The notes beneath the pieces were generated by a model. It was given only the letters and a program-made list of their open reading frames with translations. It made no database searches and was not told the origin of the DNA. Position numbers and translations under genes: made by a program. A DNA stretch of 64,000 bases from NCBI GenBank assembly GCA_019114515.1, contig DXFH01000001.1, forward strand, positions 62,001-126,000, written 5' to 3'. Shown in pieces: positions 1 through 10,074 of this stretch (position 1 is its first letter; the number at the start of each line of letters is the position of its first letter). The stretch comes from Candidatus Limosilactobacillus merdigallinarum (GTDB lineage Bacteria; Bacillota; Bacilli; Lactobacillales; Lactobacillaceae).

Positions 1-111
1 CACGTCAAAATGATCAGCAATTTCTGAGCGTCGAATTTCAATCTGCTCGTCATTGCCTAAAATCGATTTTAAGTAGCTTTCAATCACATCCGATATACTT
101 TTGCGATCCAC
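1..111 (-). CDS. ctsR: CtsR class III stress-gene repressor, N-terminal fragment (gene runs off the left edge)
   Basis: Minus-strand translation VDRKSISDVIESYLKSILGNDEQIEIRRSEIADHFDV matches the CtsR N-terminus; GTG start with GGGAG RBS 8 nt upstream. Confidence 0.85.
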   Translation of the reverse strand, partial: MDRKSISDVIESYLKSILGNDEQIEIRRSEIADHFDV

Positions 112-128
112 AACTTCATCTCCCATCA

Positions 129-145
129 TCTGACTAATTCTGACC
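129..145 (-). promoter_or_regulatory. CtsR operator (tandem heptad) upstream of ctsR
   Basis: Minus strand GGTCAGA-ATT-AGTCAGA, two heptads with 3-nt spacer, close to the CtsR consensus RGTCAAA-NAN-RGTCAAA; just downstream of a TATGAT -10. Confidence 0.65.
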
Positions 146-210
146 ATTATCATACCATGCTTTCACAGCCGTCTAATAGCAAAAAGTCTTCTTAATTATC
201 AGTGATAACA

Positions 211-246
211 AAAAGGAACCTTCAGTGCTTACTGAAAGTTCCTTTA
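211..246 (-). terminator. Rho-independent terminator downstream of adh
   Basis: AAAGGAACTTTCAGT-aagc-ACTGAAGGTTCCTTTTTG on minus strand. Confidence 0.7.
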
Positions 247-312
247 TATGCAGGGCTTGCATACAAATATATGAGTTTAGAAAGACTTAGATTGGTTATT
301 TATTAACTAAGA

Positions 313-1335
313 TTACTTGTTGTGAACGAAGTCAACAACGTTACGACCAACAACCTTGTTGTCCTTCAGTTCTTGAATCATTTCGTTGATTTCACTCAGC
401 TTGCGAGTGTGAACGATTGGGTGAACCTTGCCTTCAGCACCGAACTGGAAGCATTCAGCCAAGTCTTGACGGGTACCAACCAGAGAACCAGCAACGATGA
501 TCCCATCCAGAACCGTCTTAGCAATGTTCAGCTTCATGTCACCCTGTGGCAGAGCAACAGCAACTAAGCGGCCATCTGGACGAAGTGAGTTAACGGCTTG
601 GTCAAAGGCAGCAGTAGTAACAGCAGTAACAACTGCGGCATGAACACCGCCAACCTTTTCTTGGATCTGTTCATCAACGTTGTTATCGTGACGGTTGATC
701 AGAATTTCAGCACCGTTTTCCTTAGCAGCTTGTAGCTTGTCAGGGTTACCATCAACGGCGATAACGTGTGCACCAAATACATTGTGAGCAAATTGGATAC
801 CCAGGTTACCAAGGCCACCAGCACCAACAATGGATACCCACTGGCCAGGCTTGATGTTAGCAACCTTCAGAGCCTTGTACATCGTAACACCGGCACAAGT
901 CAGAGAAGTAGCTTCAACTGGGTCCAGGCCATCTGGAACCTTAACAGCGTAGTCAGCTGGAACAATACACTGTTCCGCCATAGCACCATCAGCAGTGTAG
1001 CCGGCGTTTAAAACGTGGCGGCAAAGAGTTTCACGGCCAGTCAGACAATATTCACAGTGGCCACAGCCCTTGAAGAACCAAGCAATTGATACCCGGTCAC
1101 CAACCTTCAGACTAGTAACACCTGGGGCAACCTTGGATACACGGCCAATACCTTCGTGACCAATGATCCGGCCTGGCTTCTTACCGAAGTCACCGGCAGC
1201 ACAGTGAAGGTCAGTGTGACACAGACCACAGTATTCCATGTCAACTAATGCTTCACCTGGCTTTAAATCACGAAGTTTAACATCCTTAACAGTAACGTAC
1301 CCATCAACTGGGTCATTAATAACAGCAGCTTTCAT
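313..1335 (-). CDS. adhP: Zinc-dependent alcohol dehydrogenase (AdhP type)
   Basis: MKAAVINDP...[17 protein letters not shown], four-Cys structural zinc motif, GAGGLGNLG Rossmann; start trimmed to MKAAV. Confidence 0.85.
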   Translation of the reverse strand: MKAAVINDPVDGYVTVKDVKLRDLKPGEALVDMEYCGLCHTDLHCAAGDFGKKPGRIIGHEGIGRVSKVAPGVTSLKVGDRVSIAWFFKGCGHCEYCLTGRETLCRHVLNAGYTADGAMAEQCIVPADYAVKVPDGLDPVEATSLTCAGVTMYKALKVANIKPGQWVSIVGAGGLGNLGIQFAHNVFGAHVIAVDGNPDKLQAAKENGAEILINRHDNNVDEQIQEKVGGVHAAVVTAVTTAAFDQAVNSLRPDGRLVAVALPQGDMKLNIAKTVLDGIIVAGSLVGTRQDLAECFQFGAEGKVHPIVHTRKLSEINEMIQELKDNKVVGRNVVDFVHNK

Positions 1336-1648
1336 AAGTGAAAATCTCCTTCGTAAAAACAAGATCTTTGTTACTCTTTACACAAAATATAATAACAGCA
1401 TTTAGGAAAAATGCAAGCGGTAATGTGAAGATAGTAACAAAGCGTGCTAACATGGCTTGATCGCACTAATGCCAAACAATTGCAATATTCTTTGCGATGG
1501 TATTTTTACTTGATATTCTTTTTTTGTGAATGAATTTGAATAATTGTCTCATTCAAACTTGTGCAATATGTAACTAATTAATAGTAAGTAAAACTCCCGC
1601 CACCTGCAATTAACAGATAACGGGAGTTCATTGATGATGACAATGGCA

Positions 1649-2194
1649 TTAGCCAATTACTAACCAACGCATAAAATCATACGCCTTGTTCTTAACTGGT
1701 GGTACCAACTTGTGGAGCCGCTTTTCCATTGACTTCTGGCTGCAATTCTTGCTGCCCTGCCGTAAGTAATCAGTCATTTCATCGTACTTAGCGATCCCGA
1801 AACGCGTGTATTCCGGTTTCATGAATTGGTCACACATGATGCGGTCATCAATACCAGCGTGACGTTTGCTACGCTTGATCCGCAAAATCCGTACTGGCTG
1901 CGTCTCAATTTGGCCATTAACCTTCACAGGAACGTCAATGATGTCACCTTTCAGCAACTGATCCCAGTCTTCTGGATGAATTTTCCGGTATTCTTTTAAG
2001 CCACGCTGCAGCTTCTTAGGTAACTGGTACCATTTCGTGGATTCATCTGAAAATTGAACTAGAGCCCAATAAGTCTTCTTTTTCTTATCACTCTTACGAG
2101 GTTTGACCCGACTATACTTATCCTTTTCCTCTTCACGTAATTCATACAAAGCACGGTCACGAAAACTCATTGATTGTAGATCTTTTTCACTCAT
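1649..2194 (-). CDS. Hypothetical protein, basic
   Basis: Intact ORF; start MSEKDLQSMS preceded by a GGAGAAAGG RBS; no family recognised. Confidence 0.55.
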   Translation of the reverse strand: MSEKDLQSMSFRDRALYELREEEKDKYSRVKPRKSDKKKKTYWALVQFSDESTKWYQLPKKLQRGLKEYRKIHPEDWDQLLKGDIIDVPVKVNGQIETQPVRILRIKRSKRHAGIDDRIMCDQFMKPEYTRFGIAKYDEMTDYLRQGSKNCSQKSMEKRLHKLVPPVKNKAYDFMRWLVIG

Positions 2195-2581
2195 AATCCT
2201 TTCTCCACTTTCTCCTGATTTGTAATGGCTTTCATCCTTATTATGACTGCATTTGTGGCCAAATATCAAGTAATAAATGAATGAGAATTAGCACTGTTTA
2301 CTAAGAAATATTTTAACCACTGCTCACCGTCGCAAAAGATTCAAAATTTTTTATTTCCAAAAAAGTATCTTAACACTTTTTAGTTAAAGAGCAATCATTT
2401 TTTGCTTTCTTAAGTTATTTACTTCATTCTTTTAATATTACAATCTTTCATGCTATAAAAAATTGCCCCAGCATCTGCTAGGGAAACTATCATTTTTAAT
2501 GTCTTACGGCTAGGTGGCAACAATCATTGACACATACTCGCACTGCTACATATAAAAGGTAGAAAGGATTAAAAAACATGC

Positions 2582-3925
2582 TTAATTCTTGAAGGAATGG
2601 ATTGGTGCCGGCATCGTACCCCCACGGTCGATCATTTCTTTGGATGAACCCTTACCAACATCCATGACGGGTGCGTGGCCCAGCAAGCCACCAAATTCAA
2701 CGGTGTCGCCGACCTTCTTGCCTGGTACCGGGATGACCCGGACGGCCGTGGTCTTGTTGTTGATCATACCGATTGCGGCTTCGTCAGCCATCATGCCAGA
2801 AATTGTAGCTGCATCCGTGTCACCAGGAACCGCAATCATGTCTAGACCAACCGAGCAAACTGCCGTCATGGCTTCCAACTTGTCAAAGTGCAGCGCACCA
2901 TTCTCTACGCTGTTAATCATTTCGGCGTCTTCAGAAACGGGAATGAAGGCACCGGACAGGCCACCAACATGGCTGCAGGCCATAATGCCACCCTTCTTCA
3001 CGGCGTCGTTGAGCATTGCTAAAGCAGCCGTCGTACCGTGCACGCCAACGTTGGATAATCCAATTGCTTCCAATACTTCGGCTACGGAATCGCCAGCTGC
3101 GGCAGTTGGGGCTAATGACAGGTCGACGATGCCAAAGCGAGTGTGCAGACGCCGAGCCGCTTCGGAGCCAATCAGCTGACCTAAGCGAGTAATCTTGAAG
3201 GTCGTCTTCTTGATTGTTTCCGCAACCACGTCAATGGATTGACCCGCCACTTTATCGAGGGCGGCTTTAACCACGCCGGGTCCGGAAACTCCACAGTTGA
3301 TGACCGTGTCTGGTTCACCAACGCCTAAGAATCCCCCAGCCATGAAGGGATTATCATCGACGGCGTTGCAGAAGGTTACCAGTTTAGCATTGGTCATGTA
3401 GTCGAGCTTGCTGGCGTCCACCACCGTCTGTCCCATTTCTTTGATGGCATCCATGTTCAGGCCTGCTTTTGTTGACCCGACATTCACTGAAGCACATACA
3501 AGATCCGTTTCCGCTAATGCCTGAGGCAGCGACTTAATCAGGATATGGTCGCCCTTGGTATAGCCTTTTTGTACCAAGGCGGAAAAGCCGCCGACAAAGT
3601 CGACGCCAATGTCATGGGCAGCACGGTCCAAGGTTTTGGCATACTTGACGTAATCATGATCGCCAGAAGCCGCCGCAATCATCGCGATCGGGGTCACTTC
3701 CACCCGCTTGTTAGCGATCTTAATCCCATATTCAGATTCCAGCTCTTGGCCCACCTTCACCAAGTCCTTGGCTTTGGTCGTGATCTTGTCATAAATCTTC
3801 TGGCAGGCGCGGTCACTGTCACTATCGATACAATCAAACAGACTGATCCCCATCGTGATCGTCCGTAAGTCAAGCTTTTCGGTGTCAATCATCCGGAGAG
3901 TTTGCTCAATTTGCTCAATCTCCAT
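2582..3925 (-). CDS. UPF0210 / PFL family protein (DUF711)
   Basis: 447-aa ORF typical of UPF0210 ([14 protein letters not shown]...; adjacent ACT protein). Confidence 0.85.
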   Translation of the reverse strand: MEIEQIEQTLRMIDTEKLDLRTITMGISLFDCIDSDSDRACQKIYDKITTKAKDLVKVGQELESEYGIKIANKRVEVTPIAMIAAASGDHDYVKYAKTLDRAAHDIGVDFVGGFSALVQKGYTKGDHILIKSLPQALAETDLVCASVNVGSTKAGLNMDAIKEMGQTVVDASKLDYMTNAKLVTFCNAVDDNPFMAGGFLGVGEPDTVINCGVSGPGVVKAALDKVAGQSIDVVAETIKKTTFKITRLGQLIGSEAARRLHTRFGIVDLSLAPTAAAGDSVAEVLEAIGLSNVGVHGTTAALAMLNDAVKKGGIMACSHVGGLSGAFIPVSEDAEMINSVENGALHFDKLEAMTAVCSVGLDMIAVPGDTDAATISGMMADEAAIGMINNKTTAVRVIPVPGKKVGDTVEFGGLLGHAPVMDVGKGSSKEMIDRGGTMPAPIHSFKN

Positions 3926-3936
3926 ATTAACCCTCC

Positions 3937-4203
3937 TTATAACTGCTGCATGGCCCGGTACAATTCTTCGTTACGGATATTAATTTCAATCCCGATTTCT
4001 TTACCTAATGCCCGTACTTGGCTGATCAATGCTGACAGGTCTTCATCTTCATGCAATTGCACCTGCATCATCATCGTAAACGTATCATCCATAATCGTTT
4101 GGGAAATATCTAAAATATTGATATTGCGGTCAGCCAAAAAAGTACTGATCTTTGCAACGATTCCTGGTTTTTCCTTACCCACTGCTGTCAAAATAGCCTT
4201 CAT
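3937..4203 (-). CDS. ACT domain protein UPF0237
   Basis: [40 protein letters not shown]; start trimmed to MKAILT. Confidence 0.85.
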   Translation of the reverse strand: MKAILTAVGKEKPGIVAKISTFLADRNINILDISQTIMDDTFTMMMQVQLHEDEDLSALISQVRALGKEIGIEINIRNEELYRAMQQL

Positions 4204-4355
4204 AATGTGCCTCCTTATCATTCGTACGTCATACAGGTTAATTCTAACATAGAAAGACTTACAAAACGGTATCGGCAAGAAATCGGTTTCAATTAATGAA
4301 CAGTGGCTGTAATTTGTTTGATTGAACAAAGAAATTGCAACAAATTCAAATATGC

Positions 4356-4396
4356 AAAAAGCCTGTCATCCAAGACATCCTTGGATGACGGGCTTT
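4356..4396 (-). terminator. Terminator of tRNA cluster
   Basis: GAAAGCCCGTCATCCAAGgatgtCTTGGATGACAGGCTTTTTG. Confidence 0.8.
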
Positions 4397-4405
4397 CATC
4401 TTCAA

Positions 4406-4479
4406 TCGGAAATACACGATTTGAACGTGCGACCTCTGCGTCCCGAACGCAGCGCTCTACCAAACTGAGCTAATTTCCG
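4406..4479 (-). tRNA. tRNA-Pro(CGG)
   Basis: 7-bp acceptor CGGAAAT/ATTTCCG, anticodon loop TTCGGGA, GTTCAAAT T-loop. Confidence 0.93.
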
Positions 4480-4541
4480 AAAATCTAAAAAAGAGCGCCA
4501 CAACCATCATTTAAGATAACTGCCACGCTCCTCCTTAATAA

Positions 4542-4615
4542 TGCACCCAGTAGGAGTCGAACCTACAACCTTCTGATTCGTAGTCAGACACTCTATCCAA
4601 TTGCGCTATGGGTGC
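4542..4615 (-). tRNA. tRNA-Arg(ACG)
   Basis: Acceptor GCACCCA/TGGGTGC, anticodon loop CTACGAA. Confidence 0.93.
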
Positions 4616-4628
4616 AAAATAAACAAAA

Positions 4629-4700
4629 AGCGGAAGACGGGATTCGAACCCGCGACCCCCACCATGGCAAGGTGATGTTCTACCACTGAACTACTTCCGC
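4629..4700 (-). tRNA. tRNA-Gly(GCC)
   Basis: Acceptor GCGGAAG/CTTCCGC, anticodon loop TTGCCAT. Confidence 0.93.
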
Positions 4701-4781
4701 ATGTGATATTGCTATCAACATTTATAAATGATACTAAATAACTCTCAAAACGTCAATAAGTTTTTTGAAGAAATTTAGTAA

Positions 4782-4864
4782 TGCGGATAAGAGGATTCGA
4801 ACCTCCACGTCTAAAAGACACAAGAACCTAAATCTTGCGCGTCTGCCAATTCCGCCATATCCGC
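4782..4864 (-). tRNA. tRNA-Leu(TAG)
   Basis: Acceptor GCGGATA/TATCCGC, long variable arm, anticodon TAG. Confidence 0.92.
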
Positions 4865-4870
4865 AAAAAA

Positions 4871-4943
4871 TAGAGGATACAGGGCTCGAACCTGTGACCC
4901 TCTGCTTGTAAGGCAGATGCTCTCCCAACTGAGCTAATCCTCC
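4871..4943 (-). tRNA. tRNA-Val(TAC)
   Basis: Acceptor GGAGGAT/ATCCTCT, anticodon loop CTTACAA, discriminator A. Confidence 0.92.
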
Positions 4944-4994
4944 ATTAGTAACTCAACTTCTAAAATCATAAAGGAAAATCGAGTTACTGTCAAT

Positions 4995-5636
4995 TTATTT
5001 CAAACCAAGTGATGCTAATTTTTGGTCGATCTGTGAAAGCACTTCCCGGCTGGCCTGTGGATCTTCAATAAAGTCATAGCGATCGCCATTGATGGACATC
5101 TTCGGGCTCTCGTCATAGTCCTCATACCACTGCCGATAACGTTCATTCAGCTGCTTGTAGTAGTTGTACAAACTTGGATCAGCAGATAGCTGCTCATAAG
5201 GACGACCCCGCTTCTTGATCCGCTTCAGCATTGTATCAAAGGAAATCTGAATGTGGATCATTAAGTTAGGTGATTTCTGATGCTTTTGCTCAGGAAGTTC
5301 TTCCATCATATTATGCAAGAGCGAATCATAGATATCAGACTCTGTCTCCGTAGCACGGCCAAGGTCTGCATTTAGTTTAAAAAGCAATGAGTCTTCAAAG
5401 ATGGACCGATCTAAGACGTTAAGGTCATTGCTAAAAGCATCTTCAATCTCCTGTAAACGCCGGTTAAGGAAGTAAATCTGCAGCAAAAAACCATACTTTT
5501 GTGGGTCTTTATAAAAGAGTGGCAAGATTGGATTATCATCCACTGATTCATAAAAGGCCTGCGTACCTAAATGATCGGCTAGGATCTTAGTCAAGCTGGT
5601 CTTGCCAGCCCCGATCGTTCCTGCTAATACAATCAT
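4995..5636 (-). CDS. Deoxynucleoside kinase (dAdo/dGuo kinase family)
   Basis: GTIGAGKTSL P-loop, DRSIFEDSLLF, RGRPYEQ. Confidence 0.88.
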   Translation of the reverse strand: MIVLAGTIGAGKTSLTKILADHLGTQAFYESVDDNPILPLFYKDPQKYGFLLQIYFLNRRLQEIEDAFSNDLNVLDRSIFEDSLLFKLNADLGRATETESDIYDSLLHNMMEELPEQKHQKSPNLMIHIQISFDTMLKRIKKRGRPYEQLSADPSLYNYYKQLNERYRQWYEDYDESPKMSINGDRYDFIEDPQASREVLSQIDQKLASLGLK

Positions 5637-5713
5637 GATATTTTCTCCCTACTTAAAAAAGTCACAATTAGTATTGTACCATTTCAGCTCATCAAACGAT
5701 ATGAAAAATTAGA

Positions 5714-7213
5714 TTACTTGTTTGCGTCGTCTTCGTCGCTAGCTTCGTACTTTTCACCACGAGTACTGTGGGAGAAGTCGACATCCTCTAACGGAATCAT
5801 CTTGCTACCGTACTTGAACTTGTAGTACAGGTAGTAGATCAAGAAGATCGGGACTGACAGGTAGGTAATAGCGATGTTCTTCCAGTCTAATTGGATGAAG
5901 GCATCCATGTTTTGGAAGACGATGATAACGATACACAGAATGAATGAGAAGATTGGGCCAAATGGGTAGAAACTAGCATGGTACTTCAGTTCGCTAACAT
6001 CGTGACCTTGTGCCAAGAAGGCCTTCCGGAAACGATAGTGGGCAGCGGCAATGCCGACCCAAGCAATTACCCCACACAAACCAGAAGCACCAATCAGGTA
6101 GTTGTATGCATTAGGGCCGATGAACTGGGTTAACCATACTAAGAGGCCAAAGACAGTCGTAACCAGCAAACCATAAATCGGCACACCACGCTTGTTAACG
6201 TAGCCTAACCAACGCCATGCGTAACCTTCACGCGCCTGTGAGAAGAGCATCCGCGTGGAAGCATACATCCAAGAGTTAGCAGATGACAAAACGGCAACCA
6301 GAATAACCGCGTTCATGACGCTGGCAGCGGCAGCTAAACCAGCACGCTTGAAAATCAAAGTAAATGGACTAGTAACAATATCAGATACATCAGAACTCAA
6401 TAAGTTCTTGTCAGTGTAAGGCAGGATACAAGCAATAATGAAAATCGTGAAGATGTAGAACAGCAGGATCCGCCAGAAAGTAGAATGAATAGCCTTTGGT
6501 ACAGACTTTTCCGGATCTTCAGTTTCACCAGCGGCAATCCCAATCATTTCAGTTCCTTGGAACGAGAAGCCAGCAACCAACAGAACACTGACAATCCCAG
6601 GTACCCCATGAACAAATGGTGCTTGCTTGTAAGTAAAGTTCTTCATGCCAATTGGGCCTTGGCCACCCATAATACGTAAGATAACCAAAACACCAACAAT
6701 CAAGAAAGCAACAACCGCGGCAACCTTTACCAGTGCCAACCAGAATTCCGTTTCACCATATGACCGCACCGTCAGGTAGTTAATTAAGAAAATAAAGATA
6801 AATGCTATTCCACTAAACACCCACGCCGGAATATGTGGCAACCAGAAATTCATAATCAGACCGACCGTGGTAATTTCCACGGGAACGGTCAACGCACCGT
6901 TTAACCAATAATTCCAACCAAAAGCAAATCCCATTGCCGGACTCAGATACTTATCAGCATATGCCGCAAATGATCCGGTCAGCGGCAGGTAAGTCGCCAT
7001 TTCCGCCAAACTGGTCATCAAGAAGTAAACCATAATCCCGATAATAATGTAACCGACAAGGGCACCACCAGGACCCGCCGTCGTAATTGCGGAACCGGAA
7101 GCAATAAATAGGCCGGTACCGATGGATCCTCCCAATGCGATCATGGATAAGTGGCGGCTCTTCAGCCCCCGCTTAACTGATCCTTGTTCGCCCCTACTAT
7201 TATTCTCTGCCAT
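5714..7213 (-). CDS. lysP: Amino-acid permease, LysP-like (APC superfamily)
   Basis: RGLKSRHLSMIALGGSIGTGLFIASG, 12 TM; preceded by lysine riboswitch. Confidence 0.82.
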   Translation of the reverse strand: MAENNSRGEQGSVKRGLKSRHLSMIALGGSIGTGLFIASGSAITTAGPGGALVGYIIIGIMVYFLMTSLAEMATYLPLTGSFAAYADKYLSPAMGFAFGWNYWLNGALTVPVEITTVGLIMNFWLPHIPAWVFSGIAFIFIFLINYLTVRSYGETEFWLALVKVAAVVAFLIVGVLVILRIMGGQGPIGMKNFTYKQAPFVHGVPGIVSVLLVAGFSFQGTEMIGIAAGETEDPEKSVPKAIHSTFWRILLFYIFTIFIIACILPYTDKNLLSSDVSDIVTSPFTLIFKRAGLAAAASVMNAVILVAVLSSANSWMYASTRMLFSQAREGYAWRWLGYVNKRGVPIYGLLVTTVFGLLVWLTQFIGPNAYNYLIGASGLCGVIAWVGIAAAHYRFRKAFLAQGHDVSELKYHASFYPFGPIFSFILCIVIIVFQNMDAFIQLDWKNIAITYLSVPIFLIYYLYYKFKYGSKMIPLEDVDFSHSTRGEKYEASDEDDANK

Positions 7214-7230
7214 GAACATTCCCTCCTACG

Positions 7231-7448
7231 AAAAAAGCCTTCTGACGGGCGGCCATCAGAAGACTTATAGTTAATCGTCATTCTTGAAGCTCCCCGCGTA
7301 TACACGCGACAGTCCGCATCCTTTCGGAATACGTCCCAATGTCAGTGGTGGGCAAACACCCCTGCATTTCGGCAATGCACCCTTTCGCCAAGCTTAAGAC
7401 ATTTGCCTGTCTCCACATGGTTACTGATGAGCACTGCAACCTCTTCAA
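7231..7448 (-). promoter_or_regulatory. Lysine riboswitch (L-box) with terminator, controlling lysP-like gene
   Basis: Minus strand GAAGAGGTTGCAGTGCTCATCAGTA...TTGGCGAAAGGGTGCATTGCCGAAATG...GGGACGTATTCCGAAAGGATGCGGACTGTCGCG, then GTCTTCTGATGGCCGCCCGTCAGAAGGCTTTTTT terminator. Confidence 0.88.
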
Positions 7449-7504
7449 ATTTTAATTACTTTTTAAGTATACATAAATTAATGCTGACAACAAGCGTTTT
7501 TTAA

Positions 7505-7957
7505 TCAGTTCTTTTTTAGGAAGCGCATCCATCCTTGATCTGTTGCCGTTAAATCAAATCCATTTTTTTGCAATACCCGCTGCGATGGCTCGTTATTCAC
7601 CCGTACTTTGGCAAAAATAGGGCAGGAATGATTTTGTTGCAATACTTCCCCCACAGCCATTGTCATGATGCCGTGATGCTGGTATTTCGGCATGAGCAAG
7701 TAGCCAATCTCTTCTTGCCCTTCTGTCGGAAAAAGGTTAATGGTGCCAATGAGCAATTGATGAGAAAAAATGCCCCAGAGAAATTTTTGCTTTACCCAAT
7801 TATTAAAGACCATCTGCCTAAACTCCGGGTTAGCGTCAATCACAATACCAGCTTGTGCTAACAATTGATCATCCGCATACAAGTGGTTCAATGCTGACAA
7901 GTCGGACTGATTTAACAGACGCACCTGAATCTGATTGGCTTTTATTTGCTTTGGCAC
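7505..7957 (-). CDS. GNAT family N-acetyltransferase
   Basis: Start GTG (VPKQIKANQ) with GGAGG RBS; EIGYLLMPKYQHHGIMTMAV, NEPSQRVLQKNGF. Confidence 0.75.
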   Translation of the reverse strand: MPKQIKANQIQVRLLNQSDLSALNHLYADDQLLAQAGIVIDANPEFRQMVFNNWVKQKFLWGIFSHQLLIGTINLFPTEGQEEIGYLLMPKYQHHGIMTMAVGEVLQQNHSCPIFAKVRVNNEPSQRVLQKNGFDLTATDQGWMRFLKKN

Positions 7958-7996
7958 TATAATTACCTCCAAATCATTTTTACAAAGGGGTTCATT

Positions 7997-8800
7997 ATGC
8001 AAGTCGTAAACATTAACCTAAGTAATCAACGCTACCGCACACAGGCGTCTCTCACTGTTTACTTACAAACACCAACACCCAAAAGTCCCGTACAGGATTT
8101 TCCGGCGCTTGTCATTGTTCCGGGTGGTTCAATGACTCATATCACTGCAGAAGAAAGTGAAAAAACGGCCATTGCCTTTGCTGCTCGTGGCTTTCAAACA
8201 ATGATCCTACGCTATTCATTTCTCGATGAGCATAATCCACTCTACCCTTACCCGTTATTTGACTTTGCCCAAGCGATGCAAACGATCAATCACCATCGTA
8301 GTTCGTGGCACCTCAGTCCACAAACCTTTATCTTAGGCTTTTCTGCCGGTGGCCACATCGCTGCTTTGTTCAATGACTACTGGGCGAGCTCCTGGTTAAA
8401 AGGGCAAACGGGCATCCAGGAAGAAGTATTGAAACCAACCGCGATTGTGCTGGGCTACCCAGTGATCGACCTTGACGCCGGCTTTCCCAAAGAAGCGCAG
8501 ACTTTGAATCGTTGGACTGATCATCCGGAACGGTACAATGCCAGCCAACATGTTAACGACAACAACCGGCCGACTTTCACTTGGGCCACCATGGATGACC
8601 CGTTTGTACCCGTCCAAAATAGTATCAATTATGCACTTGCTTTACATGCCCACAACATTCCTCAAGAACTGCACCTATTTGCCCATGGCCCCCATGGAAT
8701 GGATATTGCCAATTCACTGGTGGCCCATCATGTTAATGGTGACCAACCCCACGTTGCCCACTGGGTCGACTTGGCTTGTGAGTGGCTATTAAACCACTAA
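7997..8800 (+). CDS. Alpha/beta hydrolase (esterase/lipase family)
   Basis: VIVPGGSMTHI, GFSAGGHIA nucleophile elbow, catalytic D/H; start MQVVNI. Confidence 0.82.
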   Translation: MQVVNINLSNQRYRTQASLTVYLQTPTPKSPVQDFPALVIVPGGSMTHITAEESEKTAIAFAARGFQTMILRYSFLDEHNPLYPYPLFDFAQAMQTINHHRSSWHLSPQTFILGFSAGGHIAALFNDYWASSWLKGQTGIQEEVLKPTAIVLGYPVIDLDAGFPKEAQTLNRWTDHPERYNASQHVNDNNRPTFTWATMDDPFVPVQNSINYALALHAHNIPQELHLFAHGPHGMDIANSLVAHHVNGDQPHVAHWVDLACEWLLNH

Positions 8801-8816
8801 GAGTTAGCCATAAAAT

Positions 8817-8857
8817 TAACTCCCGACTTCGTTTATCCGAAAGCCGGGAGTTTTTAA
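8817..8857 (+). terminator. Rho-independent terminator
   Basis: AACTCCCGacttcgtttatccgaaagcCGGGAGTTTTTAATTT. Confidence 0.65.
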
Positions 8858-8877
8858 TTTATATCATTCACCAATGA

Positions 8878-9546
8878 TTAATAATATGAATGGTGCACAA
8901 TGCGCCAGTTTGCCATATGTGGTGCCCAAGAACGGTAAAGTGCTTCGGCAATTTGCAGCCAGGTATAGCCTAGCAGCATTGCGCCAATCGTGTCCGATGG
9001 AAAATGTGCATTTAAGTAAACCCGTGAAACTGCCAGCAGAATGATAAAGATCACTAACAACAGCTGGCAGATCACCCGCTTAGAATTGCTCTTGATTAAG
9101 GGGATTACTACCAGGAAAAGCACAGCTGCCACTAAGAAGAAGCCTAAAACATGGCCACTTGGGTAACTAAAGCCACTATCCTTAGCCATGTGTTGTGCTG
9201 GCCGATTTCTCTTCACAATGTGCTTAATGATAAAGCCCAGCACGTCACCACCAAATACAGTAGCTAAAGCCCACAAGGCTGGAATTTTAAATTTGAATCC
9301 CCAAAGGAAGAATGCGATCACCAATGTCCACAAGATATCCATCTTCGGACTGCCCAGAAAACTGATCAAAACCATTAGGTGATGACCAAAGGAACCCTGG
9401 TTGCCTTCACCAATCAGTGCCTGTAAAACGGAATCGATGGCCCCGATCAGGATGGAGTTCTTATAAACCATTGCGGTAACTACTACGAAAAGGACAGCAG
9501 CCACTATTAGGCGCTTCCAACGTCCAGAATCTTTTTCAATTAGCAT
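8878..9546 (-). CDS. PAP2 superfamily phosphatase
   Basis: KRNRPAQH ... YPSGH ... SRVYLNAHFPSD motifs. Confidence 0.85.
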   Translation of the reverse strand: MLIEKDSGRWKRLIVAAVLFVVVTAMVYKNSILIGAIDSVLQALIGEGNQGSFGHHLMVLISFLGSPKMDILWTLVIAFFLWGFKFKIPALWALATVFGGDVLGFIIKHIVKRNRPAQHMAKDSGFSYPSGHVLGFFLVAAVLFLVVIPLIKSNSKRVICQLLLVIFIILLAVSRVYLNAHFPSDTIGAMLLGYTWLQIAEALYRSWAPHMANWRIVHHSYY

Positions 9547-9605
9547 TGTCTATCTCCTGTTAATTAATCTTGTTGAGTATAACACAAAATTGTCTGCTTC
9601 GTAGC

Positions 9606-10064
9606 TTACCGGTTCTGTCGCAGCCGTTTATGACGGTAAAATAGCATCCGATTAACCACGTCACCTAACCCATAGCCAATCGTGATTGCACCACAAATTA
9701 CGACGACTTGGTAGAGATAAAACAGGGTGAGGTCATAATGACCCATCACAAAATAGCGCACTACCTTATACGCTTGTCCACCAGGAACTAGCGCTGCCAA
9801 TGCCGGCACGTTAAAGACAATCATTGGTAGGCGATAATGACGTGCTGCATAAAAACTAGCTACCGAGATTCCTAAAGCTGCCAACAAGTTGCACACGGCC
9901 AAGCCTAAATGCAGCTTATAGTAAATCACAACGTAAAAAATCCAATCCAAGCCACCAATTAATGCAATCGGAATGGCTGCCGACCATGGGGTGCTCCGCA
10001 ATGCGCCGAAACAAATGGAGGCAATGCCGGCAAGTAAAAATTGACGTAAGAAATACCAGACCAT
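9606..10064 (-). CDS. Threonine/serine exporter, small subunit (ThrE_2/DUF3815)
   Basis: 152-aa membrane protein directly downstream of DUF1212 protein; LVPGGQAYKVV motif. Confidence 0.75.
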   Translation of the reverse strand: MVWYFLRQFLLAGIASICFGALRSTPWSAAIPIALIGGLDWIFYVVIYYKLHLGLAVCNLLAALGISVASFYAARHYRLPMIVFNVPALAALVPGGQAYKVVRYFVMGHYDLTLFYLYQVVVICGAITIGYGLGDVVNRMLFYRHKRLRQNR

Positions 10065-10074
10065 ATCCTACCTC

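Noticed and set aside
2589-3179. 196-aa plus-strand ORF
   Set aside because: Antisense to the well-supported UPF0210 gene; composition typical of shadow ORF.
4734-4928. 64-aa ORF on minus strand
   Set aside because: Lies across the tRNA-Leu and tRNA-Val genes; spurious.
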